Shown in pieces: positions 14,898 to 26,805 of a DNA stretch of 64,000 nucleotides (positions within the stretch are counted from its first letter, which is position 1; each line of letters begins with the position of its first letter). The position numbers and the translations under genes are program-made. The notes beneath the pieces are model-generated. The model was given only the letters and a program-made list of their open reading frames with translations. It ran no database searches and was not told the origin of the DNA. The DNA is from Ficedula albicollis. Taxonomy: Eukaryota; Chordata; Aves; Passeriformes; Muscicapidae. The stretch is from contig NC_021684.1 of NCBI RefSeq assembly GCF_000247815.1, positions 14,074,558 to 14,138,557 on the forward strand, given 5' to 3'.

Positions 14898-15006
14898 AAG
14901 GCCATCATTAGCCATGTCTCACCTGACATCCTTTATCTGTTCAGAGTTCAAGCAGTTTGCCGAAATGAAATGCGTAGTGACTTTAGCCAGACTATGCTCT
15001 TTCAAG
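14898..15006 (+). CDS. PTPRG: PTPRG exon: C-terminal half of FN3 domain
   Basis: This 109-nt internal exon has 36 codons plus one base. It encodes [20 protein letters not shown] followed by [16 protein letters not shown]. The segment carries the typical FN3 F-strand pattern (tyrosine, then the FRVQAVCRN strand and turn) and completes the domain begun at 12794. It joins in frame after DKDL: the intron is phase 0 and the exon starts exactly on AAG. The last G is the first base of a split alanine codon (G|CT) finished by the next exon, so the FN3 module is bounded on both sides by phase-1 introns. The donor is CAAG|GTAAAA. Compared with the human protein as I recall it, substitutions are few and conservative (for example N to E in the CRN-M segment). 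The identification is secure; exact variant positions rest on memory. Confidence 0.96.
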
Positions 15007-16724
15007 GTAAAAAAAACACATACATATTTTCACATTGAACTATTCTTTGTTTGTTTAATATTTTCTTTGCAGAGTGCAATATGGTGTGAAGTTATTTCAG
15101 AAAATACTTGAATGCATGTAGACAATGCCAGTTTGATATTGTGACCAGTGACTTGATCTGAATCTCATTTCCAGTGAGGAGGGTTTGCCTACACCTCTCA
15201 CTGTCAGGGTTTGTCAGGTTTTAGGAGAATTTAGAGCTTTTCTTGGAACCAGTTTTCTGAAACAAATTCATCAGAGACTGCTGATGCATCAGAGGCACAG
15301 CTATAACAGAATGTGAGTCTGATCGGTGTCTGGTTTATGTGAAGAGGAAAGGAGATCAGTCCTACCTTGACAACCACATGTGGAGACATTCAGGTTTTAC
15401 CATGCACGCACCCTCAGTGATTTCCAAAACATACATATTTAAAGAAAATCAAAAGGACTAGATGATAAGCTGTCCTTTGTCATGGATTTCCTTTTAAGTT
15501 TATTGGAGAAATCTGGTAAAGCTGAGATTTGGTAGAAGAACTTCATGATTTTAGGGTTTTTTTAAGTGCTAAAGTTTTGCTCCTTCCTGGGAATTTATTA
15601 TGACATTTTTTATTAAGTAGGGCAAATTTTGCCTCTGATTAGAGCATTCCCTCCCACTCCAGATTATAGATGCATAAACCTCAAAATGGGTAATGGAAGG
15701 ATAAAACAAGCAGAGAGTTAAAAGTTTAAATCCTTAGGATGAAGCAAAGAGTTGTCACTTGGATCTGATAATGTATATGGAACAGAATAATAGGGGCATT
15801 TTTCAGTGTCATGTTCAGAAAGTATAGGGGTTTTGATCCTGCTTTGCTAGCACTTAGTGTCTGAGGGATGTCAAGCTATGGACATGGTTTAGTTCTGTCA
15901 TGCCACAGTGTTGGCAGCATTGCAGAGAAAGCAGGGATCAGACAAGTGTCCTGTCCAAGTCACAACTCATGTGTAGCTCTGTTCTTGGTACCTCAGCAAG
16001 GTGTTTGCACTTCTGAGTGCCAGGCAGAAGTTAAAAACTGGTGTGTTGCTTATTATGGCCTCTTTTACTAGATGATGGAAGGGAAAATTCTTTGAAGTTT
16101 GACTACAATAACTGTTTAATCACAGTTAGGAGTAAATCATTACTGACAGCTCTGTAGGAGATCCTTTGGGTACTCTAGCCCCGTTCTAGCCCAGTATTCA
16201 ATGCAGTGGAAGTGATACACGCATCTGCAGTGGGAGGAGATGATGTGATTCCTTCCACATGTCCCCAAAAAGGAGCTGCAGTTCTAATCTCTGGCTGTAC
16301 CCAACATCTAACTTAGAAAATTAATCCATTTGAGCTTTCAAAACATTATTTGGAGGTTGATTGTAGTTGTAGTTGAGATATATAGCAATAAATGATAGTA
16401 TTATAAGGACAGAAAAAAATTATTATCATCAAGCTACTCTTGCTTCCTGTGTAAGTCAGGATGCTTCATCCAGCTTGGTGTTGAAGGAGGGAATTTGTTT
16501 TCTGTCAGTAAGCCGGGCATTGCCAGGCCTGAGTAATTAAAGACAAGCAAGTCTGTGTTCAGACACAAGTGCAGTGAGGTGAGTAATGCCCAAGGAGCTG
16601 AGTTGCCTTTGCTCCAGGCTGAGACCTGTACTTGTATGCTGTGGCCACATGTTGAGCAGTAGTTCAGCAGTTGTTCCTCTGCCTCCTCTCCTGCCCTCAC
16701 GTGCTGCTCTTCTTCCCTCCCCAG
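15007..16724 (+). other. PTPRG: PTPRG intron after FN3
   Basis: This 1.7-kb phase-1 intron runs from donor GTAAAA to an acceptor with a strong pyrimidine tract (TCTTCTTCCCTCCCCAG). I see no other feature in it. Confidence 0.9.
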
Positions 16725-16774
16725 CTAACACCACTCGAATTTTCGAGGGGACCCGAATTGTGAAGACAGGAGTG
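16725..16774 (+). CDS. PTPRG: PTPRG exon: short linker after FN3
   Basis: This exon is only 50 nt: 2 nt completing a split Ala codon, then 16 codons reading NTTRIFEGTRIVKTGV. It is flanked by a good acceptor (CCCCAG) and a consensus donor (GTG|GTAAGT). It carries one N-glycosylation sequon (NTT) and links the FN3 domain to the long stalk. The peptide matches the PTPRG linker as I recall it. It is too short for ORF-based methods and is recognised by homology plus splice sites. It ends in phase 0. Its length is not a multiple of three, so skipping it alone would shift the frame of the stalk exon. Confidence 0.95.
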
Positions 16775-19067
16775 GTAAGTCATGGATTTAGGGAGCAGGG
16801 ATTTGGGGACATTTCCCACCAGGTGGCAGCATGATGTTGAAAATCTGCAGCAGGACCCAGCCTTCCTGGGGAAAGGACCCAGACCTGTCACAGAAGGGTT
16901 TATAGCAAAAAATACAGTTCCAATGTGTGAATGAAATGGTTTTCTAGCTTCATGCTCTGAGAGGAGAATCAAGTGTTAAAAAGGTTTCCTCAATCTGTAT
17001 TCAACCCATTTAGAGGGGATTTGTAAAATCTTCATGATGGCTGTGGAAATAAATTTTATTTATTAACTGTGTGAGCAGAAGTATATGCAACAGAAATAAG
17101 GCCTCACATGCTGCATCTTTGCTTTTCTAGTCTTTAAGGATACCTGTTACTGTGTGAATAAAGCCTGAACAATGTCTTTGTTTATTTTAATTCAGATGAG
17201 ACTGTAACAAGTCACTGAAGCCAACTTGTGCGTTCCAGAATTAGAAATGTACATTTAAAGTAGAAGTGGAATACACTGTTTCAGTTTTGAAACTATCTTA
17301 CCAGTTTATTTAATATAAACTATCCGTAACCTAAATTTCTTGGCATCCAGTCTACTGAGTTGTTCAGTCAAATTTATGGGCTGGATTCATACTATTGGAT
17401 TTACTCTAAGTACATTGCTTCTGGTTTTATTCTGATCCAGTTTGATATACTCCCTAGTAAGCAAAAAAACATATACAAAGCTTGCATTTGAATTATTAAT
17501 GTTTGTTTAATGATGTATAGAGGTATTCTAGATATATAAAATCTGCTGTCAAATTTTAATACTCAGTCCAGCTTTGAGACTGTTCATGGCAGCAAAAAGC
17601 AAATCTCACAGTGCCTTAGGGATTCAGATTGATAAGTATCTGAAAGTTTAGATGCTTATTTAAAGTTTTGGCTTGAAATCTCTAAAGCACAGGTTTTCAT
17701 CTAAGATCTCGGGTTCCCTGATTGCAGCTGGTCACAAATAACATGAGAAAGCAGCCTTTCTTGGTTTGCTGCAGCATTTCAACTACACGGCTTGACTGGA
17801 CCTGGAATTGTAGAGAGATGCAGAAATATTGTTAAGTTATAAATTTCAGTTTCCAAAATAAACATTTTACATTTTTTTCAATGTTCAGCAGCACCTACTT
17901 AACCTTTTTTGTCCTCATCTGGTACGTACCTTTCCAGCTAATGGTCCTGCAGATGAATTCAGTAATATGAGACATTTTTCAGTAATTCAGAGGAGAATGG
18001 TCAGGTTGTCCAGAGGAACTGCTGACTCAGCTCTTCCACAGAATTATTCCTTGTCTTTAGACAATTCACTTCAGTCTCTTTTTCCACATGTAATTCAGGA
18101 CTAGTTCTTTGTAATAGATTGAGGTTTGGTTCATTATGTGTGTACTAAGGGGTTTTATTTACAGCAGAGCACACACATGTCCAGAGACCTGCATGCGTGC
18201 AGTGGGTTGGCATTAGAATACTATTGGCAGGGTGCAGAGGATGCAAAGTCCATAGTTTGTTACCTGATTTCTCTCAGTGGAGCAGGCAGTGTCAGTCCTG
18301 CCTTTCATTCTCTGGTGGTGGCCAGGAAGAGTCCTGTGGATGTGGAAAACTGAGTCTGTACGTGGCTGTTACAGCCTGGAGGTCCCGGCAGACGTGGTGG
18401 TGGCTTGCTGAAGGGCTCCTGATGCTCTCCAAATCCTTCAGGAGTGCCCAGCTGGCTATGCTGCAGCTCTTTTGTAACAAGAGCAATGCCTCACAGTCCT
18501 TAGGATAGTAATCATGATGGGTAAATTAAGGAAATAAAATTAGTGTCCTTTGAGGCCCTCACAATGTGCGTGGGAAGAGCCAGAGTTCCTCGTCAGAGCA
18601 GACCCACCAGCCATGGATGCTCACGTTGGCAGCCATTATTTTGGGACAGCCTTTATGTAACACTGTATTTTTAAACTCCTGTCTTCTGAGGGTTAAAGCA
18701 CTGTGAGTAATACAGCTGAACTCATTAGACTCCTTTACATTCTTGTCACCCCAAGAGGAAATGTTACTCACAAGTCAGTAGTGATGTGGGCGGATGTAAA
18801 ATGAAGATAAGGATAAAGAGGGTTTTAATGATGATGTGGTGAAGGCAGGGAGGTTTCCTCTCTTGGTGGTTTGCTGGTAGCTCTGTGGCATATTCTGTCC
18901 TGGCTCAGCCTTTCATCCAGCTGGTGTTGAGTGTCTGGTTTTAGGAGAATAGCATGTGAGTGAAAAGGGAGGGAAAGGCAAGAGAATGACCACAAGTGGT
19001 GCGCTGAGCCCCTGCTGATGCTCTCTGCTGTGTTTTCTTCCCCTCTGCTGCCGGTGATCTCCTCAAG
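16775..19067 (+). other. PTPRG: PTPRG intron before the stalk exon
   Basis: This 2.3-kb phase-0 intron begins with a consensus GTAAGT donor and ends at an AAG acceptor (see the finding on this site). I saw no coding segment, RNA gene or clear repeat between the splice sites. GC content rises in the last few hundred bases as the GC-rich stalk exon approaches. Confidence 0.85.
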
Positions 19068-19863
19068 CCCACAGCATCTCCTGCCTCCTCAGCAGACATG
19101 GCTCCCATCAGCTCCGGCTCCTCCACCTGGACCTCCTCGGGGCTGCCCTTCTCCTTCGTGTCCATGGCCACAGGCATGGGCCCTTCCTCCAGCGGCAGCC
19201 AGGCCACCGTGGCCTCCGTGGTGACCAGCACCTTGCTGGCAGGGCTGGGTTTCAGCGGCGGGGGCATCTCCTCCTTCCCCAGCAGCGTGTGGCCCACGCG
19301 GCTGCCCGCGGCCGCCGCCCCCAGCAAACAGGCCGGCCGGGCCCTGGTGGCCACCACCGAGGCCGCCGCCGCCTCCCCGGGGCCGGAGCGCGACTCGGCG
19401 CTGAGCAAGGACGGCGAGGGAGCCGAGGAGGGGGACAAGGATGAAAAGAGCGAAAGCGAGGACGGGGAGCGGGAGCACGAGGAAGAGGAGGAAAAGGATG
19501 CTGAGAAGAAGGAGAAAAGCAGGGCGACGGCAGCCTCAGAGGCACGCAATAGCACGGAGGCCAGCGTGGCCGCGGCTTCCCCCAACAGGACTGCTGAGGA
19601 AGAAGGAAATAAAACCCTATCGGGAGAAGTGCCAAACCAAAACGTGTCCCCCACGGCTGGAGGTGCCGAGGAGGAGAGCTCTGCCGAAGCCGGCACTCAG
19701 CCCCAGCTGCTCCCTTCCACCCAAGTGCCACCAGCGTCCACCGATGAACTGTACCTGGGCAAGGTCCCAAGGAGACCAGAGACAACAAGAAAACCTCCTC
19801 CGAAGATGGACAGGTTTCCAGAGGAGTATCCCTCAGATAACAAATTCATCACCATTAACCCAG
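19068..19863 (+). CDS. PTPRG: PTPRG exon: large acidic mucin-like extracellular stalk
   Basis: This 796-nt internal exon (265 codons plus one base) encodes the extracellular stalk between FN3 and the membrane. It opens [19 protein letters not shown] and contains [17 protein letters not shown] and [12 protein letters not shown], all strongly conserved with human PTPRG as I recall it. The middle part is highly charged (roughly residues 110-155: [20 protein letters not shown], then runs of E and K). The rest is rich in S, T, P, A and E. Sequons NST, NRT, NKT and NVS suggest heavy N-glycosylation, and O-glycosylation is likely. The exon is much more GC-rich than its flanking introns and has long antisense open frames, which are compositional shadows. 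The acceptor is an AAG at 19065-19067, needed to keep frame with GTG|; the donor is CCAG|GTGAGT. It ends in phase 1 (INPG/A). The distal half, after about residue 155, diverges more from mammals than the first 80 residues. Confidence 0.95.
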
Positions 19864-22076
19864 GTGAGTGATCTGCAGGGAAACCGTTCCTACCAGCACA
19901 AGTGTTGGAAAACAACACAATCCAAACTCCTTGCTGATTTCCATTAGGTACAACATTTTTGTAGTGTCTGGCTACATCTGATTGGCAGGTTGTCACAGGA
20001 CCCAACCCCGCAAATTGTTACTGGGGGGAGCAGAGTGGAAAGGAATTTCCTTTTATTGGGGCAGATTCATGGTCCTTGTAGCTTATTGGAAGAGAAAATC
20101 TGGAAAAATTTTAACTCCCAACATGCTGCATCAAGAACTTTATTGAAAATAAAAAGGGAGGGGAATGCAATGAACTATAGCTGTGAAATTAATTTGGAAG
20201 AGTGGCTGCTGTGCTGAACTGGCAATTCATAGGAAGTTTGGTATCTGTGCTTCTAGCTAATTTAGTTTATCTGCAGGATTCTCCCTGACTGGGCTTTGAG
20301 ATACTCTCCCAAACCAAGGATCATTGCTGGTTTATTTCTCAAACCAAAACTTACGTGCTCTGATCTTCCAATACAAGGCATCTTCTGCACTAGGGATACC
20401 TTCTGGTTTTCCTGTGGGAAAAAAAAATCTTAACCAGGCAGAGTTCACATATTTTCCATTTGTCCTGATGAGAATTGCCAGTGCTCCTGTACACTCCAAC
20501 TCTGGATATATGTCCCAGCTCCACAGTGTGTGCACAGCAAATACAAGCTCTTGGAAGGCTGCCCAGGTGATCTGCAGGTGCACCAAGCCTGGTGTGGTCA
20601 GGGTTTGCTGCAGGCTGCTCCCCCATGGTGCTCCCAATGCCCCGTGCAGAATGTCCACATGTGTTCCTGCTTGGGGAGCTCCGGGCATGGGTGAGGAAAA
20701 CCACAGGAAGCAAATGGAGTACATGCATGCGGATTTATTTTAGGTTTATTTATTTATATTGAGATTGATTTATTTATTAGACAAGTTTATTTGAGTGATT
20801 GTGTGTATTACCACAGCATTTATGAGAGAGTGCACTTTTTTGTTTGTTGTTTTTGGGGTGGGTTTTACTACTATTGTTTGTTTTGCTAATCTGTGGAGTG
20901 TTTTATAGTTTTCTTTTTCCATCAAAGCTGCTCTAGAGGAGTGTGAGAAAGCCTTACATATTTACTTTTCCCTACATGGATAAACACAAAAATGCAGATA
21001 TTGTGCATTCAATTATAGCTCAGAACCAATTTAGAAAAGCAAAGTTAAATCCAGTCTTCAATAGCATGTTACAGAAATGCTGACCAGTCTGTAATGCTGT
21101 GAATCATAACTGTTCTGTTAGAGATCAGACTAACAATGCAGAAGCTGAGAAAACTGCAACAGGTTGTGCTGATTTTTTTGTAAATACACTGCTGTTTTCC
21201 TTACTCCCCAGCTGGAAATCCTCAAAGGCCAGTGCTCCCACTGAATATGGTCTGAGATGCCTGTCAGGCAGTTTTCAACGTGCCACTTGCCCTACTCACC
21301 TTCATGTTAGGAAGGAGGCCCGTTGGGAATGCTGGGAGAAGACACTTGGGGATGCAGGAGAAGGAGCTTTCCTCCAGGCTGGATTTAGGTTACTAAAGAC
21401 ACAGGCGGGTGAATCAGACTAAAGCCTAAAACTAGTTGCTTCAGCTTAATTTTTTTCCCCAGTAACATGAAAATTTGCAATTGATACAGACAGGCCTGAC
21501 CTAACTTATTCCAGGAGTTGAGCTCAGTGAAACTCCAGCCATAGCAAGACCTCTTCCTGTGAGAAAGGGCCTTAAAGGTTTTCCATAACAAGCTAAGCCT
21601 GAAATCAAGACAAATAAAGCCAAGAGGGCATTGTCAGAAGTGTTGGAAAGGATTCCTGAGCATCAGGACAGCTAAGAATATTAAGGTCACTTCCAAAGTG
21701 AGCAGAAAGCATCCCTGCAGTTTACTCTGTCCCAATGTGAGAGCAGAAACATTTTTGGATGCATCTTTTCTCCCTGCATCTTTTCTCTTTTGCATCTTTT
21801 AAGCAAGTTTTAAAAAGCTGTCAAGATTTCAAAAATGTTTTTATGAGTAGAAAGTGTAATCAGTTTAAAGAGTAGAAAATTGTTTCATAACAATGTACAT
21901 TTTTAAAATTAATTATATGGCATCAAATTAGCAGTTGTAAGGAGATAACTGAAGGGGGAAGTACTCAGGAGTGTGCATGATTAGAGGAGAACAGGGAACT
22001 CATGAGAAATTACAGGGAAAGTGCGAGGCCAATTAGTACAGCAAGGCTCATTTTCTTTTAGTGCTTACTTCACACT

Positions 22077-22094
22077 ACACACACACACACACAC
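22077..22094. repeat. (AC)9 microsatellite
   Basis: A perfect 18-base AC dinucleotide repeat preceded by an imperfect CACACT stretch. It is an ordinary intronic microsatellite that may vary in length between individuals. Confidence 0.9.
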
Positions 22095-22915
22095 CTCTCC
22101 TGAGGCCATGTCATTACTTTCCAAATGGCACTGGCCTCTTTTTGCCTGTGGTATTGGCCAATGCTAATGATTGTCTTCTGTCACTGACTGCTTGCTTGCA
22201 TTCTCCTCTTTCATTTTCCTGATCATCCTTTTCTCTGTTTTGGTGCCCACATTAGCCTAATTGTACTTTCGATCTGCAACTGTTACACACACAGCTGCTC
22301 AGCATTGTCCATGACTCTGAAACCTGAAAATCAGAAAAACAGCAATTAAAATTGTACTCTCACAAAAGAGGGGGGAAAAAAAAAAGCAAATAAGCGAGGG
22401 AAACAGATGAAACCCAGGATGATTCCGTTTAATCAGGCTAAATCAGATACTATCCCACAGAATTTTGGTTGATTGTGCCAGACAATTAAACAGATCCTTT
22501 GTTTTTCACTGGAGTTAACAACTGGGCTGTTGTAAGCAGAGTGATAGCTGTGGGGTTGGGGCAAAAGCCTGAGTGGTGAGCTGGGACTGAGGACAGAGAG
22601 ATGGGTTTGACTCCTCATCCAAATTTCAGCCAGGTCCTCCCATCCTTCAGTGCTCACCCACCTCTGCTGAGTTCCTCCCATGAGAGGGCTTTGTGGAGAC
22701 AGAGAGACCATGATGTACAGGGTTTAATTTCAAGCCTGATGTATGCATTTAACAAAGACTGAATATTGGGTTTTAGAGTAGTCTTTGCCAGGTTTGAGGT
22801 TACAAAAGCCTTTTAGGGATAACCTCATTAGCATAATTAAATATCTGTGTAATTCTTCTCCATCTGCAGTAAGGATTATTAAGCTGTATTTTCATGTGGC
22901 ACTTCAGCCATTCTC

Positions 22916-23060
22916 ACACAGAATCACAGAGTGTATAAAGCTGGCAAGGACCACTGGAGTCAACTAGTCCAGTTTCCTTGCTCTAGAAAGGTTTTCCCTA
23001 TAGTATTAATCAGGATTTTGTCCAGACAGCTTTTAAATATCTTCAGAGATGTACATGGCA
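22916..23060 (-). mobile_element. CR1 LINE 3'-end fragment, antisense
   Basis: The + strand carries ACAGAATCACAGAG, then GGCAAGGACCACTGGAGTCA, ACTAGTCCAG and, about 60 bases later, TTTGTCCAGACAGC, TTTTAAATATCTTC and AGAGATG. This order is the reverse complement of the 3' untranslated tail of avian/reptile chicken-repeat-1 (CR1) LINEs: the terminal ATTCTGTGATTCT octamers, the 'rapidly lose fresh-copy' guanine-rich segment, and the segment about short lead sentences in the tail are all in expected order. The copy is 5'-truncated, lacks ORF2 and is clearly diverged, so it is an old dead insertion. It supports a sauropsid origin. The family assignment is from memory of the consensus; the subfamily was not determined. 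Confidence 0.8.
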
Positions 23061-24365
23061 ACTTACAGGAGCAAACAGCAGAATGGCTTGAAAATAAAAG
23101 AACTGAATTATTTAATGCCTGCAAACTATGAATTTCAGATATAGGATTAAATATGATTGGCATCTGTTACAAAGCAGTGAAAAGCCATGCTTAGTAGTGC
23201 ACAGCCTATAAGCATAACTACTGCAGGAGTGTCTTGAAGAAATAGGGGTAACAGCTGCACCATGACACTAGCTTGTATCAAAGGTAATGCTTCTTTAAGA
23301 AACATAGGTTTGCCTTTTCATCATTTAATTATATGGCCAGTGTTATTTTCCAGAATTAGTTAATACCTTTGCATAAGTTCTTAACTTCATTTACTCAAGG
23401 GAAAGATGAGCAAACTGACTTTCTCTTAGGAGACCATGTGGTCTGAGGCAGTTCAGCAGCAGGGTTTTCTTTGGTTAATGGCATCTGAAATGGTACAACA
23501 AACAGAACTTTGTCCTGGCAGTTTGTGCAATGGCAAGGAATGATAAAAGTAGATAGGTTATATAGTACAGCTATGGTTGCTTATTATAGTAAGCAGTGTT
23601 ACTTAAGGGAAATAAACATGTTTCTTTTCTCAGGAACCAATTTCCAAGAATACACCGGAAAAAAAAGCACATTTCACAAATTGCAGAATGCCTCTTTCTT
23701 ACCTTGACCTTTGTGCAAGAATTGCACTGCCAGAGCCTCCCTGGCTGCCTGATGCCATCCAATACTCCCTGTGCCAGGGCTCATCCGTCCAGTGCCTGGG
23801 TGGAACTGCTGAATGGGTGGTTCACAGAAGTTACAGGCTTCTCCAGACGCAGGAGTAGATTTAGTAGTGCCAGGGCTTATATCATGTGGGACCTCCTGAA
23901 ACAGATATGCTGTAATAATTTTTATTCCTTCCTACTGGGATGAATTCCAAGCCAGTAAAAGGCAAACTGAATTAATTCAGCAAAGGCATATGCCACTGGA
24001 AACTGTTTACATTTCTTAGCAAAATGGAGTTTCCTAGTCCGTTTTTTAAGCTTCCCCCACCCCCTGCCAAGTACAGCTTATGGTGGGCACTGTTAAAAGG
24101 GTATGCTGTTGACACAACCAGGGCTTGACATCCTTGCTTTGGAAAAGAATGAAATGGTGACTATTTTTTTATTTCATACTATATTGTTATATCTGAGAAC
24201 AGGAAACTGTGGAGGCCCAGACCTGTCTTTTTGTGTATGTGTGTTTTTATTTCATCTTTTTCCAAGTTATCCAGCACGCTGGCTTTTCTTAGGCTGTTCT
24301 GCCACGACACTCAAGACAGACACCAGCTCTCCAGCTGCACTGCTCTACCTCTGGCTCCAGCTACA

Positions 24366-24525
24366 TTCTTGTACAATTTTTATTGGTACTGGTTTGTTTG
24401 AGCTCTCATAACACATTACTTAAACGGTAGAAAACACCTTGGACTTTCTTGTACAATTTTTATTGGTACTGGTTTGTTTAAGCTCTCATAACACGTTACT
24501 TAAACGGTAGAAAACACCTTGGACT
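24366..24525. repeat. Tandem duplication, 2 x 80 bp
   Basis: Two head-to-tail copies, 24366-24445 and 24446-24525, each starting TTCTTGTACAATTTTTATTG and ending CCTTGGACT. I count two differences (GTTTG/GTTTA and ACACATT/ACACGTT), so the duplication is real and not brand new. It is intronic and does not encode anything recognisable. Confidence 0.93.
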
Positions 24526-24887
24526 TCTGTTTCAAAGCCAACAAAAGAACTGTGTCTTTTCTTCTGAAGCACATCACTGCTTGGGCATTCCCAACTGGAA
24601 TTTTGGGGCCAGTTATCAGCATTAGGGAATGGCATTTGCTATTCTGACACTTAGCATACTGAGCACTTTCTTCTCCTCACATCTGTGGTACAGGGAGTTG
24701 GCAGGGACAGATAAGTGTCTTCTCCACACTAGACTGAGTAAGAGGAGCATCGTGAGCACTGCAGAATTTAATAGTGTGCATTGTGACTACAGCCCATGCT
24801 GTGCTTACAATGGAATTGAATTTTCTTGCCATGCAAACAGAAACATATGGTTTTGTGTTGAAAGATGTGGAGGTGAAACTAAACAGA

Positions 24888-24965
24888 ATACTGTCCTTGG
24901 AGAGAACTGAAGCAACACGCTAATGTATACTGTCCTTGGAGAGAACTGAAGCAACACGCTAATGT
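24888..24965. repeat. Tandem duplication, 2 x 39 bp
   Basis: Two exact head-to-tail copies (24888-24926 and 24927-24965) of a unit beginning ATACTGTCCTTGGAGAGAAC and ending GCTAATGT, with the first few bases of a third copy matching. No differences were seen between the copies. Confidence 0.93.
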
Positions 24966-26672
24966 ATGTAAGACGGTGGAACTATGTGGCTCTCCTAGAA
25001 AGTTTTATTACATTACATGGTTTTTTGCTTTGTCCCTTTTACTATTCTGAGTAGTAACACCTCACAGGCTTACTTTTTTCATGCTCTTAAATGATTTGAA
25101 ATGCACTGGTAATAACTGATGCCTCAAGACTTAGCATTTCTTAAGTTTGGCAAATACAGAGAATAAGCCTTTGCTCTAATTTGGGGGTTGCTCTTTTCCT
25201 TATTCTTTGCTAGTCAAGGAATTCAAAGATGTTCAATCAAAGTGCATGTTCGCTTCCCCCAAACATCCTTCTGATTAGCACGTCATTTAGGCTGCTTGCT
25301 AAAGGGCATTACCTCTATCAGCCTAGTTCTCAAAAGTAGGAAGATTTCTTGCTGGGCTTGCAGCAGCCTGGAGCCTTGCTCTGTTTTCAGCCGTCAGGCA
25401 AAAGCATTTACAATTAACCTTTACTTCCACGTTAGTTGAATTTTACTCCTGCCCATGGAGGAATATAATCTAAATGCTATTAAAATAGAGTATGACTTCA
25501 TATTATGTGACATCTGGTGACTTCCAATTATCTGTGTTTTGCCTGCCTATGGTGAAAAGGCAATTATGTTCTTCTGGTAGGATTTGCAGCAGTTTCAGAA
25601 GATATGATAATACAATACTGAATGAGGGCAAGGAAGCATGTTGGTAAGGAGAGACTCACACAGGCTTAAAAGTAGAAGTCAAGTGTGCATATTTCGGTCC
25701 TCCTTGAAATCTGAAGCTCTTTGTACTAATCCTTTCCCATTATGTCCTGTTGACAGGTATTGATCAACCTCTGCCTGTTTGTTAGGAAACATGCATAAGA
25801 TATGGAATCCGCTTCTGCATTTTTCTTTTATCATTCTGTCTAAACCAATTTATTCATCAAGTCCACATGAATTTGCACAAATTAGATATCTTTTGAAATA
25901 TATTGGTGCAGTGTCTATGATCATTGGCTTCAGTACTTGCAGAACTTCTAGATATTCATCTTATATACGATACAATAATTTTAGTGAGATGTCATGCAAA
26001 AAATGAAGCGGAGTTAACTCAGCCAGATCTCAGGGTATTGACGAACTTTAATTTTGTTCAAAAGCTGTGGCATAATGATTTCTTCTGTCAGTTACAACAC
26101 ATCCTATCCATTCATTCATCCACCCATCTTGACAATCCATATGCTAAAACGTGCTTTCATATGCAGTAACCCACCAGATTGTGACAATTCTGCAAATGAT
26201 GTGACATGACACCCAACATGTTGAAGATTTTTTTATTTTAAGATAGTTACCAAGAAATTTATTTCTAAAGCAAAGTATTACACAGAGCTTTGCAAACAGG
26301 GCTGTCCTGCACTGTTGAGAAACAGAGTACATTTATCTGCAAACACTGATGACAGAGCACAGCATTGGCTCAGTGGGGTACTCCACATCTGATAATAGGT
26401 GCTTGCACAAAAGAGTCCTAAAAGTGTCTATGAGACCATAATTACAGGCAGTAGTAAAATCCAAGCCATATGTGGCAATAAACACCATACTTCTGTGCTC
26501 TCATGTCTCAGACTGAAGACAAATGGAGTCCCACCCTGCAGTCAGAGGATCTCTGCTCTGTTTACTCATAGCATGTAAAAGGGATTAGCTATTTGTTTTG
26601 TTGCCACGTTTTTCCGTACAGTAATTCTTTCTTCCGCACAGTGATTGATTTCGTTATGTGTTTAACACACAG

Positions 26673-26805
26673 CTGGCAAGAACAGCTCCAGCATGGCCAC
26701 GAGACCTTCTCCTGGTAAAATGGAATGGATCATCCCACTCATTGTGGTCTCAGCACTGACCTTCGTGTGCCTCATTCTTCTCATCGCCGTGCTTGTCTAC
26801 TGGAG
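26673..26805 (+). CDS. PTPRG: PTPRG exon: transmembrane helix
   Basis: This 133-nt internal exon has 2 nt completing a split Ala codon, 43 codons, then AG of the next codon. The translation is [18 protein letters not shown], then [20 protein letters not shown] and VLVYWR. The 24- to 25-residue hydrophobic run after MEW is the single type I transmembrane helix, and the terminal YWR marks the cytoplasmic face. It matches PTPRG and differs from PTPRZ1 in the helix. One sequon (NSS) lies just outside the membrane. The acceptor (TTTAACACACAG) has a weak pyrimidine tract; the donor is TGGAG|GTGAGC. It ends in phase 2. The phase is compatible with direct splicing to the exon at 53762 (AG|A, giving Arg, then KCFQ), which yields the short juxtamembrane form. 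Confidence 0.96.

Larger units (their letters stand above)
19864..26672 (+). other. PTPRG: PTPRG intron between stalk and transmembrane exons
   Basis: This 6.8-kb phase-1 intron has donor GTGAGT and acceptor ACACACAG. It contains an (AC)9 microsatellite, an antisense CR1 LINE tail fragment, and two small two-copy tandem duplications of 80 and 39 bp. AT-rich sequence with many ATTTA motifs occurs near 20.73-20.79 kb. No coding segment or RNA gene was recognised. Confidence 0.9.

Noticed and set aside
18941..19788. Antisense open frames of 251 and 178 codons over the stalk exon
   Set aside because: They are shadows of the GC-rich PTPRG exon; sense homology and splice sites fully explain the open reading.
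26642..26672. Alternative upstream acceptor (CGCACAG ending at 26641) for the transmembrane exon
   Set aside because: It would shift the frame by one base and hit a stop before the transmembrane helix.
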